NCBI GenBank assembly: GCA_963920575.1
Contig: OY986975.1
Coordinates: forward strand, 266,650-330,649
Origin: Narthecium ossifragum
Taxonomy: Eukaryota > Streptophyta > Magnoliopsida > Dioscoreales > Nartheciaceae
Direction of reading: 5' to 3'
Length of the DNA stretch: 64,000 nucleotides
The notes under the pieces: model-generated
The model's database searches: none
Told to the model about the DNA's origin: nothing
The model's input: only the letters and a program-made list of their open reading frames with translations
Translations under genes and position numbers: made by a program
Part shown: piece by piece, positions 11,520 to 25,459 of the stretch
Layout: the number at the start of each line of letters is the position of its first letter
Numbering within the stretch: the first letter of the stretch is position 1

Positions 11520-11690
11520 ACAAACCAAACGCATTTTCGGAAAACAATTTTTTAACATATCTAGTTAAATGCGTTTTTATATTTTCATTTTCAGAAAATA
11601 AAAACAGAAAATAGGAAATGAAAATAGAAAATGAAAACATGAAAACATTTTCCAAACCAAATAGCCCTCTATTTGGTTTCCAAACGCAGA
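11520..11690. repeat. GAAAAT-rich transposon-end-like sequence
   Basis: Runs of GAAAATAGAAAAT are bounded by CCAAACGCATTTTCGG on the left and ACCAAATAGCCC on the right. ACCAAATAGCCC is the inverse of the GGGCTATTTGGT ends seen on many Harbinger-type elements. This is probably the 3' end of the decayed element holding the transposase tail at 11.0 kb. Confidence 0.35.
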
Positions 11691-12363
11691 TGTTGGCATA
11701 TTTTGAGCATAATTGCCGTGCAGAGTGAGGACCTTATATAAGAGTTAGTGCAAATGAACTTGAATCTTATGACTAGGTGGTCCTCTTCATGTGTTGTTGA
11801 ACTGCAACTTTTCTGATCATCTCATGTACTAGCTTATATTTCTTATTCCTTTTTCCTTCTGTGGGGGAAGATGCGGAAAAAAATTCAATTTGACTTTATC
11901 TGTGCAGGAAAATCAATTTGTCGCAATCAGCAGGAGTAAAACATTTGTAAATTTCTGAAACCAGTTTGTTTGGTTTTCAGTTTCTCAATCTGCAGCAGAC
12001 GACGTACGCTTTTGAGATTTGCTATGAACTTAGCCGTCTAATTAGTAGCATTTTAATTTCCGTTTGTACTAATGCAGTTTTTCCAATTGTGGACTTTACC
12101 TTGTCAATAAGACTGATCTATAGGATTTCCATAGTGTGACACCCCTTGGTCTCTAACTATCCTGATCAATCAATCAGCAGCTCATTTATGCTAGTTTCTG
12201 GAAGCTAAGGCTTAATAAAATGCACTAACCATTGCCATATACAATTTCACCTTCAATAAGTTTTTGATTGCTTTACTTGAAGGATCATCTACCAGAGTTA
12301 ACTAAGTATGGGTGTGGGGTGACTCCCTTTTTTATCAATGGCAAATGACTCAAGTGGTCAACA
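11691..12363. other. Intergenic or intronic sequence
   Basis: AT-rich, with scattered acceptor-like CAGs and no exon that I can defend. The last 60 bases form an open frame that continues across the LINE insertion site (see findings). Confidence 0.3.
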
Positions 12364-13342
12364 AGAAGCTTGCAGATTTTTTTTTTTTTTTTTTTTTATT
12401 AGTTGAGTCAAAAGGCTGAATTATAAACAAAACATATCTAACCGTGGGTTACGGGTGACATCATTCTGCCCCCGTCAACCAAAACAGTACCCAGAAGAGC
12501 AAGGGCCTTCTTAGATAGGCTATCAGCTATACTATTACAATTTCTAGGAATAAAATTAAACAGAACACCCTCAAATTGGCATGACATAGCCCACACATTA
12601 CGCAGTCTTCCCTCAAGGTTAGGTGGCCATACCTCTTTCCCAGCAATGTAGTTAACTATAGCTTTCGAATCAGATTCCACCAGGATATTCTTCATTCTCC
12701 TGCACCAGGCTATACGAAGAGCTTCTTCTACAGCCATTAGTTTTGCATCTTCAACAGACTGCGCCCAAAGTTTTGCTTTAACTGTCCATATATTTTCCAG
12801 TACAAGATAAGCAATGAATTCCAATACATGCTTCCCCATTTATTCCCTTCCATGCTGCATCAACCTGTAGGATGCATTGGTGCTCATCATTCAACCGCCC
12901 AGCATCATTAATAGCTCTTTCTTCATTCCATCCCTTAACTCTCCAAAACTCCATTGCTTGTCTGTTAACCCAGATTGCAAGAACAGCGGGAAGGACTCTA
13001 TTACTCGTCCAAATAACTTCGTTTCTCTCCTTCCACAAAAGCCAAAGACAGTAAACAACAACAATCTTCTTCCACCTGACCTCTCTATTAGTAGATGAAC
13101 TCCATAGCAATGTTAGCAGGTCTTCTAACCCATTGTACCTCCGATGCATCTCCGGAAAGACTATGCTCCAAACATTTGTAGCGAATCCACACTCAAAGAA
13201 TATGTGTTGAGAGGACTCCACTGCTGAACCACATCTGAGGCATTCCCTTTCCGATTGTCTACAGAAGCTCCAAAGTGCATCTCTCGTCAGAAGCCTATTC
13301 TTCAACATTTTCCAAATAAACTGTCTACAGAAGCCTGCAGAT
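12364..13342 (-). mobile_element. 5'-truncated LINE (non-LTR retrotransposon) with target-site duplication
   Basis: On the minus strand the element runs from about 13328 to 12379 and ends in a poly(A) tract, seen as about 20 T on the plus strand at 12378-12397. The flanks carry AGAAGCTTGCAGAT (12364-12377) and AGAAGCCTGCAGAT (13329-13342), a 14-base target-site duplication with one mismatch. The encoded part is only the extreme 3' end of ORF2: a zf-RVT domain and an RNase H domain. Endonuclease and reverse transcriptase are missing, as expected from incomplete target-primed reverse transcription. Confidence 0.85.
12438..13328 (-). pseudogene. LINE ORF2 3' end: zf-RVT and RNase H domains, frameshifted
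   Basis: The zf-RVT zinc finger (13300-12780) shows IWKMLKNRLLTRDAL, then CLRCGSAVESSQHIFFEC and WRKIV/LWLLWKERNE-like blocks, typical of plant LINE C-termini. The RNase H-like domain (RVT_3, about 12839-12438) shows AVEEALRIAW, VESDSKAIVNYI, FIPRNCNSIADSLSKKA. The two are in different frames, with a shift near 12780-12840, and the upstream ORF2 is absent, so it cannot be functional. Confidence 0.8.
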
Positions 13343-13499
13343 GATGCCCGCAAATAATCGATAAACCATCGAGGAACGTTAAGTGAAAGATCATCCGTGC
13401 GAGATCCAAACGATCTGCGCGTCTCCCCCCATCCCGCGGATCCGTCGGGATGGGGCGACCCCCAAACACGCGTCTCATATGAAGTGCTTCTAATTTTCT

Positions 13500-14319
13500 G
13501 TGAAGAAATTGAAACTTGATGGATTTTACCTTCTCATTGTCTTTGAATTCATTTTTTAGAACATCCCCGTTTCTTTGCCTTTAGTGGCTCCAATGATCCT
13601 TGGAAAGAGGGTTTCATATATACTTTGTTGAATGAAGAAAAGTGTCTTTGCATCCTTCTTCTTCAACTCTTTGAGCTGTTTCCTTTGAGTTGGGCTTGTG
13701 CTTGACGACTCCGTCGGCTCCTCGTATCTGACCTCAACCAAATCTTAAATATCTTGAGACAAAAACAATGTCTTCATTTTGATGCTTCAAAAATCATAAT
13801 TATCTAATCCAAAGATTGGCATAGTGGGTTGAGAAATGTTCAGACTCCCACTATTAGCTGCCATCTCTTCTTCACCCTCATAAGCTCTCCAATAAAAGAA
13901 ACCTTGCTTTGATACCACTTTTGTTGGAGAATGCTATGGGAAATATGAGTTGCTATGCAGAGCTCAACATGAGGAAAAATCTATTACTTTTCAAACGGTG
14001 ACTCTAGTATCTTATTTATAAAAACCGCTTCATTATGATCCGACTTTTTAATGGTGTAACATTCCAAACGGTAAACTAGTCCCCTAACATCACGTGACCA
14101 TCACGTGACCGGTGGTAGACGACACATGTGAGCATGAAGCCGACGATCATCTGAGCCTCATCGAAGAAGCTTCCGTTCGACAAGAGTATGTCAGTGAGAT
14201 GCTCTGCTCCTCCGTCGCGTCTTGAATGCACTTGAACTCCACCTCCCACTCCGGTGTTATTCGCTTAACATTGTAACCCGCCATCGCCGTCGTCCTCCCC
14301 CGACAATCGCCGTCATCCT
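13500..14319 (-). pseudogene. Copia relic: gag start, primer-binding site and part of the 5' LTR
   Basis: On the minus strand a gag start at about 13873 reads MAANSGSLNISQPTMPIFG, then after stops IKMKTLFLSQDI and KKKDAKTLFFIQQSI, FPRIIGATKGKE, the usual UBN2-type copia gag. Just upstream (13904-13919) is TGGTATCAAAGC, matching the initiator-Met tRNA primer site with one change. An LTR-like end (CA on the minus strand) precedes it at about 13922. The remaining LTR runs toward 14319, where it is interrupted by another insertion. At least two in-frame stops kill the gag, and pol is absent. Confidence 0.7.
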
Positions 14320-16470
14320 TTTGAGGACCTAATTGTAAATTCTACACTGTTAGGGGGGTTTTAGCATAAAGCCACCTACTTAGAGTTAAACCTAAGCTAA
14401 ACCTATCTGTGACCTAGTTGTTTTTTTTTGTTTCCCTTCGCTGCGTTCTTCCCCAGCCGTCGTTCGCGAGGGAGAGATCGGAGGGGATCGACGCCGTCGC
14501 GAGCAGTGCCGCCGGCGGGGAGGATCTTCACCGGCTGGAGGTTAGAAACCTCCTCTCTATTCCTTTCTTCCTCAAATCGTTCTTCTCCGACGGATTCCTC
14601 TTGATTATTGAGTTTGGGTTTTCTGTTGTTGTTGTTGCGTTCTTGTTTTGATCGGTTGGTTTGGTGTGGATCTATGGATGATTGGGTTTTGTTGTGATCG
14701 GATTGCTGTGAGCTTTTGATTATTTTAAGATCTCGTTCTCTCCCCTGTTCTTGTGGTTGTTGATGGGTTTCGGGTGAGATCTCTTCTCTGGTTTTGATGG
14801 GTTCCGATACTATGCCATGCCATGCTTTGCTGGTCTTCCTTGTCTCGAGTTGCCTTCGTATTCTCTTAGCTGCCGTGGAGTAGATTGGTGGTTATGGTTG
14901 GATCTCGCAGAGGTTTTCCTCTGTCTCGATTTTTCCTCTCTGTTTCGTTGTTCCTCATTGCTACGATGTGGTTTAATGGTCATGGTTGGGTTGTTCGTGA
15001 GCTTCTCTTCCTCCCTCTTCCATTGAGCTTCCGGGTATTGTTTGTACAATGGCTACAATAGGTTCTGCCGAGTTCCCCTTCCTCCCCCTGAGATTTGGAT
15101 TTCTTAACTAATGCCTCTATGCTGGGCATTAGGACATGTGCCCAAGAGCAGAACAGGTATTTGATAAAATGCTAATTAGAAGTTTGCCTTATTGATAACA
15201 GAGGAAGCTGTGGGATTGTAGCTTGCCTGAACCTGGTGGATTTAAAAAGGGGTTGTGATTGGTTTCTGTTATCTGAGGTAGGTAGACTATCAAGAATACA
15301 TACTTGAAATTAACTACTTTGTGCAATGAATGCTATTATGAATGTTGATATGTTTCCTGGTGATGTCAGCTGTGATAGTTACTCCTATGTGTGTGTGCCA
15401 TGGCTTCAGTCTATTCTACTCCGTTATTTGGATATTGCCAGTGATATGTATTAATGTGGTTGCTTCTATTATGATGTGTTAATGCTTGTTCTGTGATGCT
15501 TGTGGTTCGAGAAACCGCATGAGTATTGTACTGTATATATTGCGCTGCATCACATGAATAGGATGTGGTGAATGATTAGCCCCGAGCTAGATGAGTTTAG
15601 GCCGGAGTTGGGTCTAGGCGCTTGCGATCGAGGCGACGGGTGGACGTGGTCCCCGTGATCGATCGAGGCATTAGAAGTATGATCCTACAGTCTGATTTGG
15701 ATGTGAGGAAGTGAATTGATAATGATTCGAGTAATGATTGATATTCTGGAACCTTTGTCTTAGTGGCTATTGGGTAGTGGTCTAATGTCTGCTGGTTAAC
15801 GTCAGTCTAGCTGTGTCCACAATTGGCGGGGGGATGTCCCGGACTGTGGTGGAGAGCGAGCTGTGCCCACAGCTGGCAGGGTAGTCGCCCGGACCGTGGT
15901 GGAGAGCGATGGATTTATTGCGAGCTTGGGCTTAGGTTGTGACTTCCCTTGAGCTAAGACTTAGGTGCCAGACTACATTGTATTTTTCATGTTGGGTATT
16001 AGTTAATTTCTTGTGTGTCATTAGATAGTCTCCTACTACTGGGCTTTTGCTCACCCCTACTTTTGCAGGTTCATCAGGTGAGGACGGCTGAGTTTGAGAT
16101 CGTTGGAGGATTTGGCATTAATTCCATTTATTTGATTTCATTACATTTATTTGAGAGTTGTAGTGACATTGGGATTATGAGTTGATTCATGCATTCAGAT
16201 TCAGAAATTTGTAATTAAACAATTGAAGTCGGTATTTGGATTAAATTGTTTCATGCGATTGAATCCGGATGTTTATTCTAAGTTATTGATTTGTCATGGA
16301 ATAATTTAGTGGATATGTGGTTGATCTTCCATAGAGGTTATTATATGGTGTTAGTTATAGTTTTGTAGACAGGTTATAATTGTGAACTCACGCGTCCGTG
16401 CTTAAGGATCATGTCGAAATTTTTCTGAAATTTGGAGATTATTCGAATTCATTTGGGGCGGGGCGTGACA
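14320..16470 (+). mobile_element. Probable solo LTR (gypsy-like) with 5-base duplication ATCCT
   Basis: The block ends GGGGCGTGACA at 16470, a common 3' end of plant gypsy LTRs, and is followed by ATCCT (16471-16475); ATCCT also occurs immediately before it (14315-14319). Joining the flanks gives a continuous sequence in which CCTCCCCCGACAATCGC occurs twice in tandem. No gag-pol was found inside, so a solo LTR is the simplest reading. The interior has a GC-rich leader-like part near 14440-14540 with a GT donor-like junction. The left end does not begin with TG, which weakens the call. Confidence 0.45.
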
Positions 16471-16499
16471 ATCCTCCCCCGACAATCGCTGCTAACATC

Positions 16500-17090
16500 G
16501 CCACCTCGCTTGTAAAGAAGGAAAGGAGAATGAAAGATGAGAGGGAGAGAGAGATGGAGGAAGCCGGAGATGCCGAGGAAGTTTGGGAGAGAGAGATGGA
16601 GGAAGCCGGAGACACCGAAGAAGTTTGAATGTATGATGGTGTAGTGTTTGTGGAGAGGTGAGGAGAGAGAAGGAGATGATTTGTGTGTGTGTGTGAGGGG
16701 AGAGAGAGAGAGAGAGAGAGAGATCTGGGAGGGGGGGGTGGGCGGAGGGAGAGAGGTGCGGCATGGGAGGGGTAGACAGAGAGGAGAGATAGAGAGACAG
16801 GGGAGGAAGAGGGAGAGAGAGAGCACAGAAGAGAGAGGGAGGAGAGAGAGAAGAGATCTGGCCAGGGGAGAGGGAGACCAAGAGGAGAATTGGAGAGACA
16901 GGGGAGGGAGGGAGGGAGAGCATGGAAGAGACAATGAGGAGAGAGAGGAGAGATTAGAGATGGAGATGGTGATGAGGTGGCAAAACCAATCAAAATTGAC
17001 TGAAAATCGGTAAAATCAGTCCAAATTGAATGAAAACCGGCAAAATCAGTTCAAATTGAATGAAAACCGGTCGTTAGATGTCGTGACCGG
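16500..17090. repeat. GA-rich low-complexity tract and short tandem repeat
   Basis: From 16500 to 16970 the plus strand is nearly pure purine with (GA)n and GGGAGA runs; a 30-base unit (GAGAGAGATGGAGGAAGCCG core) is duplicated at 16545 and 16590. From 16985 to 17070 a unit containing TTGAATGAAAACCGG is repeated two to three times. Open frames here are compositional artefacts. Confidence 0.7.
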
Positions 17091-17296
17091 TAATCCGTTA
17101 AGTTAATAAAATAGCGTCTAACAGTAGATACCAAATATGTTATATATATATATATTAAATGTAGATACCAAATAAGTAATTATAAAAAACGTAATTTATT
17201 CTTTAGTTTACTAAAACATAATTTAGTCTTTAGTTTACTAAAACGTACATGTGCTTTTTTCAGGATCTGGAACGTGAAGTTGTAGTGGATTGATTC

Positions 17297-17431
17297 AGCC
17301 CATGTGGCCCAAAATGACGTGCTACTGTCACGGGCTGGGTGCTGGTCGCTGATTTAAGTCCAGCCCAATGAATGCTTTTTTGGGCTAGGTAAGGGTTCAC
17401 CACCCTAAACCCTCGCATCCCAAAACCCTAA
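17297..17431 (+). promoter_or_regulatory. EF-Tu promoter: site II elements and telo-boxes
   Basis: Four site II motifs (TGGGCY or its complement) occur at 17297-17302, 17306-17311, 17362-17367 and 17381-17386, followed by AAACCCT at 17407 and a full telo-box AAACCCTAA at 17423-17431. They lie 70-210 bases before the start codon. This pairing is characteristic of plant translation and mitochondrial biogenesis genes. Confidence 0.65.
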
Positions 17432-17502
17432 CAAAAGCACTCGAAGGTTTTGTTGGCTCTTCCAGGAGCTGCTCTCTCCGTCTTCTTCGTCCGCGGACTC
17501 CC

Positions 17503-22276
<4,774 letters not shown>

Positions 22277-22565
22277 GCTTTCGCCATATTTGTTGACCCA
22301 GTATGTGATTCAGTCTTTAGAGATTAGACATCAGATTGATTCAAAGCACCACTTCCCCTTTGCGTGCAGTGAGTTCAAAGGGAACATGTATTTCCACTTT
22401 AATTTCTTTGTTGTCAATGCTTTTTAGACAAGTGTTGATGATAGATAAAATTTTGGTTGCTTTTCTGTGTTTTTCTTCCCAGTATCCTCTAAAGACTGCA
22501 GAAGTACCTTCATCAACATGTTTTCGGTTCTTATTAGTGAATATCCTGGTCTAATGTACAATGAC

Positions 22566-22571
22566 AATAAA
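22566..22571 (+). terminator. Likely polyadenylation signal of the EF-Tu gene
   Basis: AATAAA lies 290 bases after the stop codon in a T-rich 3' UTR. It is the first canonical signal downstream; plant signals are loose, so earlier sites may be used. Confidence 0.35.
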
Positions 22572-22599
22572 CTGACACTTTGCATTTAATGCTCCATAT

Positions 22600-23780
22600 T
22601 TATGGGATTGATTTAAATTCTTGGTGATTTTGTTCCTGATTTAAATTCCGGAAGAGGCATGGCTCAATCAAATTTAATTTCTTGTTGTCATACTCGTACC
22701 CTCGACTCTGGGAATGAGAATTTTCCTTAAACTCGGGTGTCTAGTCTAAAGCTCGGCAATGGGTTTTACTGGGCCAGACTTGGGCCTCTGGCCCACAGCC
22801 ATGGAATAATTTGGTGATTAGCCTTACGCTAAACATCTACCTAACAAGCAAGGAAGGCTGTCCAGTTTTGATGACTGGTATCTTGGTGTTAGCGTGTTAA
22901 ATCCAAATTTGTCGTATTTTGTTTCCCCAAGGTGTCATCACCTCATGCCTCAATTCATAAAATAAAAAAAAAACGAGACAAGGCTATACGATGGCGGTGT
23001 TTTTAATTAAAATTTAACACATGCTTCTATCTATAACCCAGTCTTTGTTCCTTCCTCCCCCCAAACTCTTGTCAAGGATAGCTACTGTTTAATTCAATAC
23101 CTGGATCCTTATCAATGAGGCCAGTGCTTTGAAGAGATATCTACTGATCTGGTTGGATAATTCTTGCATAGATTTATAAAAAGAAACCAGAACACCTCAA
23201 TCAATCACTCTGGATCCACACAAACCATATATATTCCACTTTTAGTGGAGACGGCCAAAGCCATACGGCGGCGAAAGGAATGATCTTTTACCATATGAAA
23301 GCGTATGCAGAGAGGTGTATGTGTTATCCATGCTTGTCTACATCGAAAGCAACACCCATTTTATGCAAAGCTTATCAGAGCAGCCAGGTGTGCACATGTT
23401 CGCACTTAAATAAAACAAGAAGGCCAACTAGATAGGCCTCATCCCTATGGGCCCACAAGCCCAAAAGCTATGGTGGGCCCTGGGTACAGGAGATAAGAGA
23501 TAAGGCCCCCGGTGGGGCCCGCATGAAGAAATGGATGAAGCCCACCTCACCTCAGCTCACAAACTTTTCTAGAACTCAGGTCAGGGCCACGACAAACCGC
23601 CCCAACCAAACCAATTCGATCCATCGTGTCTTCGACTCATCATCCTACGTGTCCACTCCACTCAGCCAATCAGACACCTAGACCTAATCCTAATCCAATG
23701 TCACCACCACTACTGACTACTAACTACTACTTACTACTACAAGCAACCTTCTAGATTGGAGGATGGTTCAGTGCTATCCG
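22600..23780. other. Intergenic
   Basis: No gene or repeat recognised. Site II-like GGCCCA/TGGGCC motifs cluster at 22770-22800 and 23450-23520. Confidence 0.35.
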
Positions 23781-23846
23781 GTGTGCGTGCAGTCAGCCAG
23801 GCCCGCCCATCGGATTCCTAGGGAGATCCGACCACCGGATGCGGCC

Positions 23847-24125
23847 CACGTGTCGCCAATAATTTACACGGCTCGGCTCGATCGTCGCGCCCGAGTCGCG
23901 ATCCCCGGAGACCAGACCCGGTCCCGGGTCACCAGACGGTGTCGTCACTCGCCGCATAGATTACCCCCTCGGTATCGGGAACGGGACCAGATGGATGGTT
24001 GGATGGTGGTGGGTGGGCCCACGGATTCCGGTGGGAGGAATCCCGGGCAGCGCTGCCCAAGATGACCGCGGGAAGGGCGGGCACGCGGGCAGCGGCGATC
24101 GGGGCAGGCCTGGGGCTCTATAAAT
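23847..24125 (+). promoter_or_regulatory. Promoter of the serine-rich-like gene: G-box/ABRE, CCAAT and TATA
   Basis: CACGTGTC at 23847-23854 is an ABRE-type G-box, with CCAAT at 23856-23860. A TATA box (TATAAAT) lies at 24119-24125. A 5' UTR donor (GTAAGA) follows near 24183, implying a leader intron that ends before 24913, with acceptor candidates TTTTCAG at about 24800 and GTTAG at about 24866. Confidence 0.5.
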
Positions 24126-24912
24126 CCAAGTCCCTCCCTGTGAAACGCAGTTTGCCGCTTTGGCTCCTGGAGTCTTTACAGAGTAAGACTCGTTTCCCCC
24201 CCTCTCCTCCTTTTTCCCTTTTTATCTCCTTTTTTCTGCTCTTTTAATTTTATTATTCGCCTTAATTCTGAAAAAAGAAGGAAAAAAAGTTTAAGAGGCC
24301 TCTCGAGATCCGAATCTAATGTCTGTCAGTTGCTGGGAATTTTTTTTTAAATCATTTATTATATATTGTCTAATTATTTATTTTCTGTTCATGTCCCGAT
24401 TAATTTTACTGTAATATTTGCTGACTGTTTTATTTTTATTTCTAAATTTTTATTATTTGTGAGCAAATCTATGTGTCTTAAGATAGCTCTCCAGATCCAA
24501 AGCTACAGTAAACGGAGCTGTTGTAAATTTATATATATATATATATATTTATGACGAGGTTATTTTTTTAGTGTGTTATTAGGTTCTCTGATTATTTATT
24601 TTCTTTTAATTTATTGACATTTTTTTATCTATTTATTGGAATTTTAGTCTAATTTTGGACTATTTATGAGTAGATCCTAATGTGTGTGAGTTCGTTCTTT
24701 CGATCGGGCTAGTGAGGTATTAGATTTGGCAATCAGGCATCAGATCTTATCAAAATCTGGGTTTTTGCCCGTTTTTCCACTAATTTTTGTTGATTTTTCA
24801 GTGCAAAGATCGTCCATTTGATCTAAAATTTGCCCTTTTGTTCTAACTCATGCATTTTATGTTAGGTATTTTGGGTTTCGACAAAGAAGAAGCACTATTT
24901 GTTCGTGTATTG

Positions 24913-25227
24913 ATGGCTTCCACCTACACCGACGTTGGCGAGGAGGGCAGAGAGGGGCTCTTCCCCCACCATCACCACCATCAGCAGCAGCAGCAGCAGC
25001 AGCAGTCGCCGCGTACGATGATCTCCCGGAGCTTTTCCTCCGCCTCGTCTGCATGCGGGCATGGGGCGGGGGCGGCGCCGAAGTGCGTGTGCGCGCCGGC
25101 GACGCACGCGAGGTCGTTCAAGTGCAGGCTGCACAGGGTAAACTCTCATGGCCACTCCGCGCCTCCCTCCAACCCCCAGCCTTCCGCCGTCTCCGGCTCC
25201 TCCACCCGCACCGTCGAGGCAGTATAA
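24913..25227 (+). CDS. Serine-rich protein-like small protein with His/Gln runs
   Basis: The 104-residue product begins MASTYTDVGEEGREGLF, followed by five His and eight Gln encoded by CAC/CAT and a CAG run. Then come SRSFSSASSACG and the diagnostic block PKCVCAPATHARSFKCRLHR, which marks the plant serine-rich protein-like family (such as At5g25280 and At1g67910). The Ser/Pro-rich tail ends VEAV. The start at 24913 follows the probable leader-intron acceptor; an in-frame ATG at 24850 would add 21 residues but may lie inside the intron. The function is unknown; family members have no catalytic domain. Promoter G-box/ABRE suggests light- or ABA-linked control, by inference. Confidence 0.8.
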   Translation: MASTYTDVGEEGREGLFPHHHHHQQQQQQQQSPRTMISRSFSSASSACGHGAGAAPKCVCAPATHARSFKCRLHRVNSHGHSAPPSNPQPSAVSGSSTRTVEAV

Positions 25228-25459
25228 ACTAATAAAACCCACCTTTTCTCCTCTATAGATAACCGATAATAAATCCTGGAAAAATTAGAAAAAAAAGAAA
25301 AAAAAATCTATTTAGAAGAAATGAGAAGAATGGGAATTCATATGGTGTGTATTCCCCTGGTGTGGCGATGTTATTTGGCTGCCTCTCCATCTCTTTTTCT
25401 CTTTCTCTCGCTATAAGTGAAGAGCTTGAGTGTTGAGTGGTGTAATTAAGCATATATGG

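Noticed and set aside
16439..17013. Several long open frames on both strands (up to 184 codons)
   Set aside because: They lie in a GA/CT low-complexity tract; the Ser/Pro/Leu or Arg/Glu products are compositional and have no domain.
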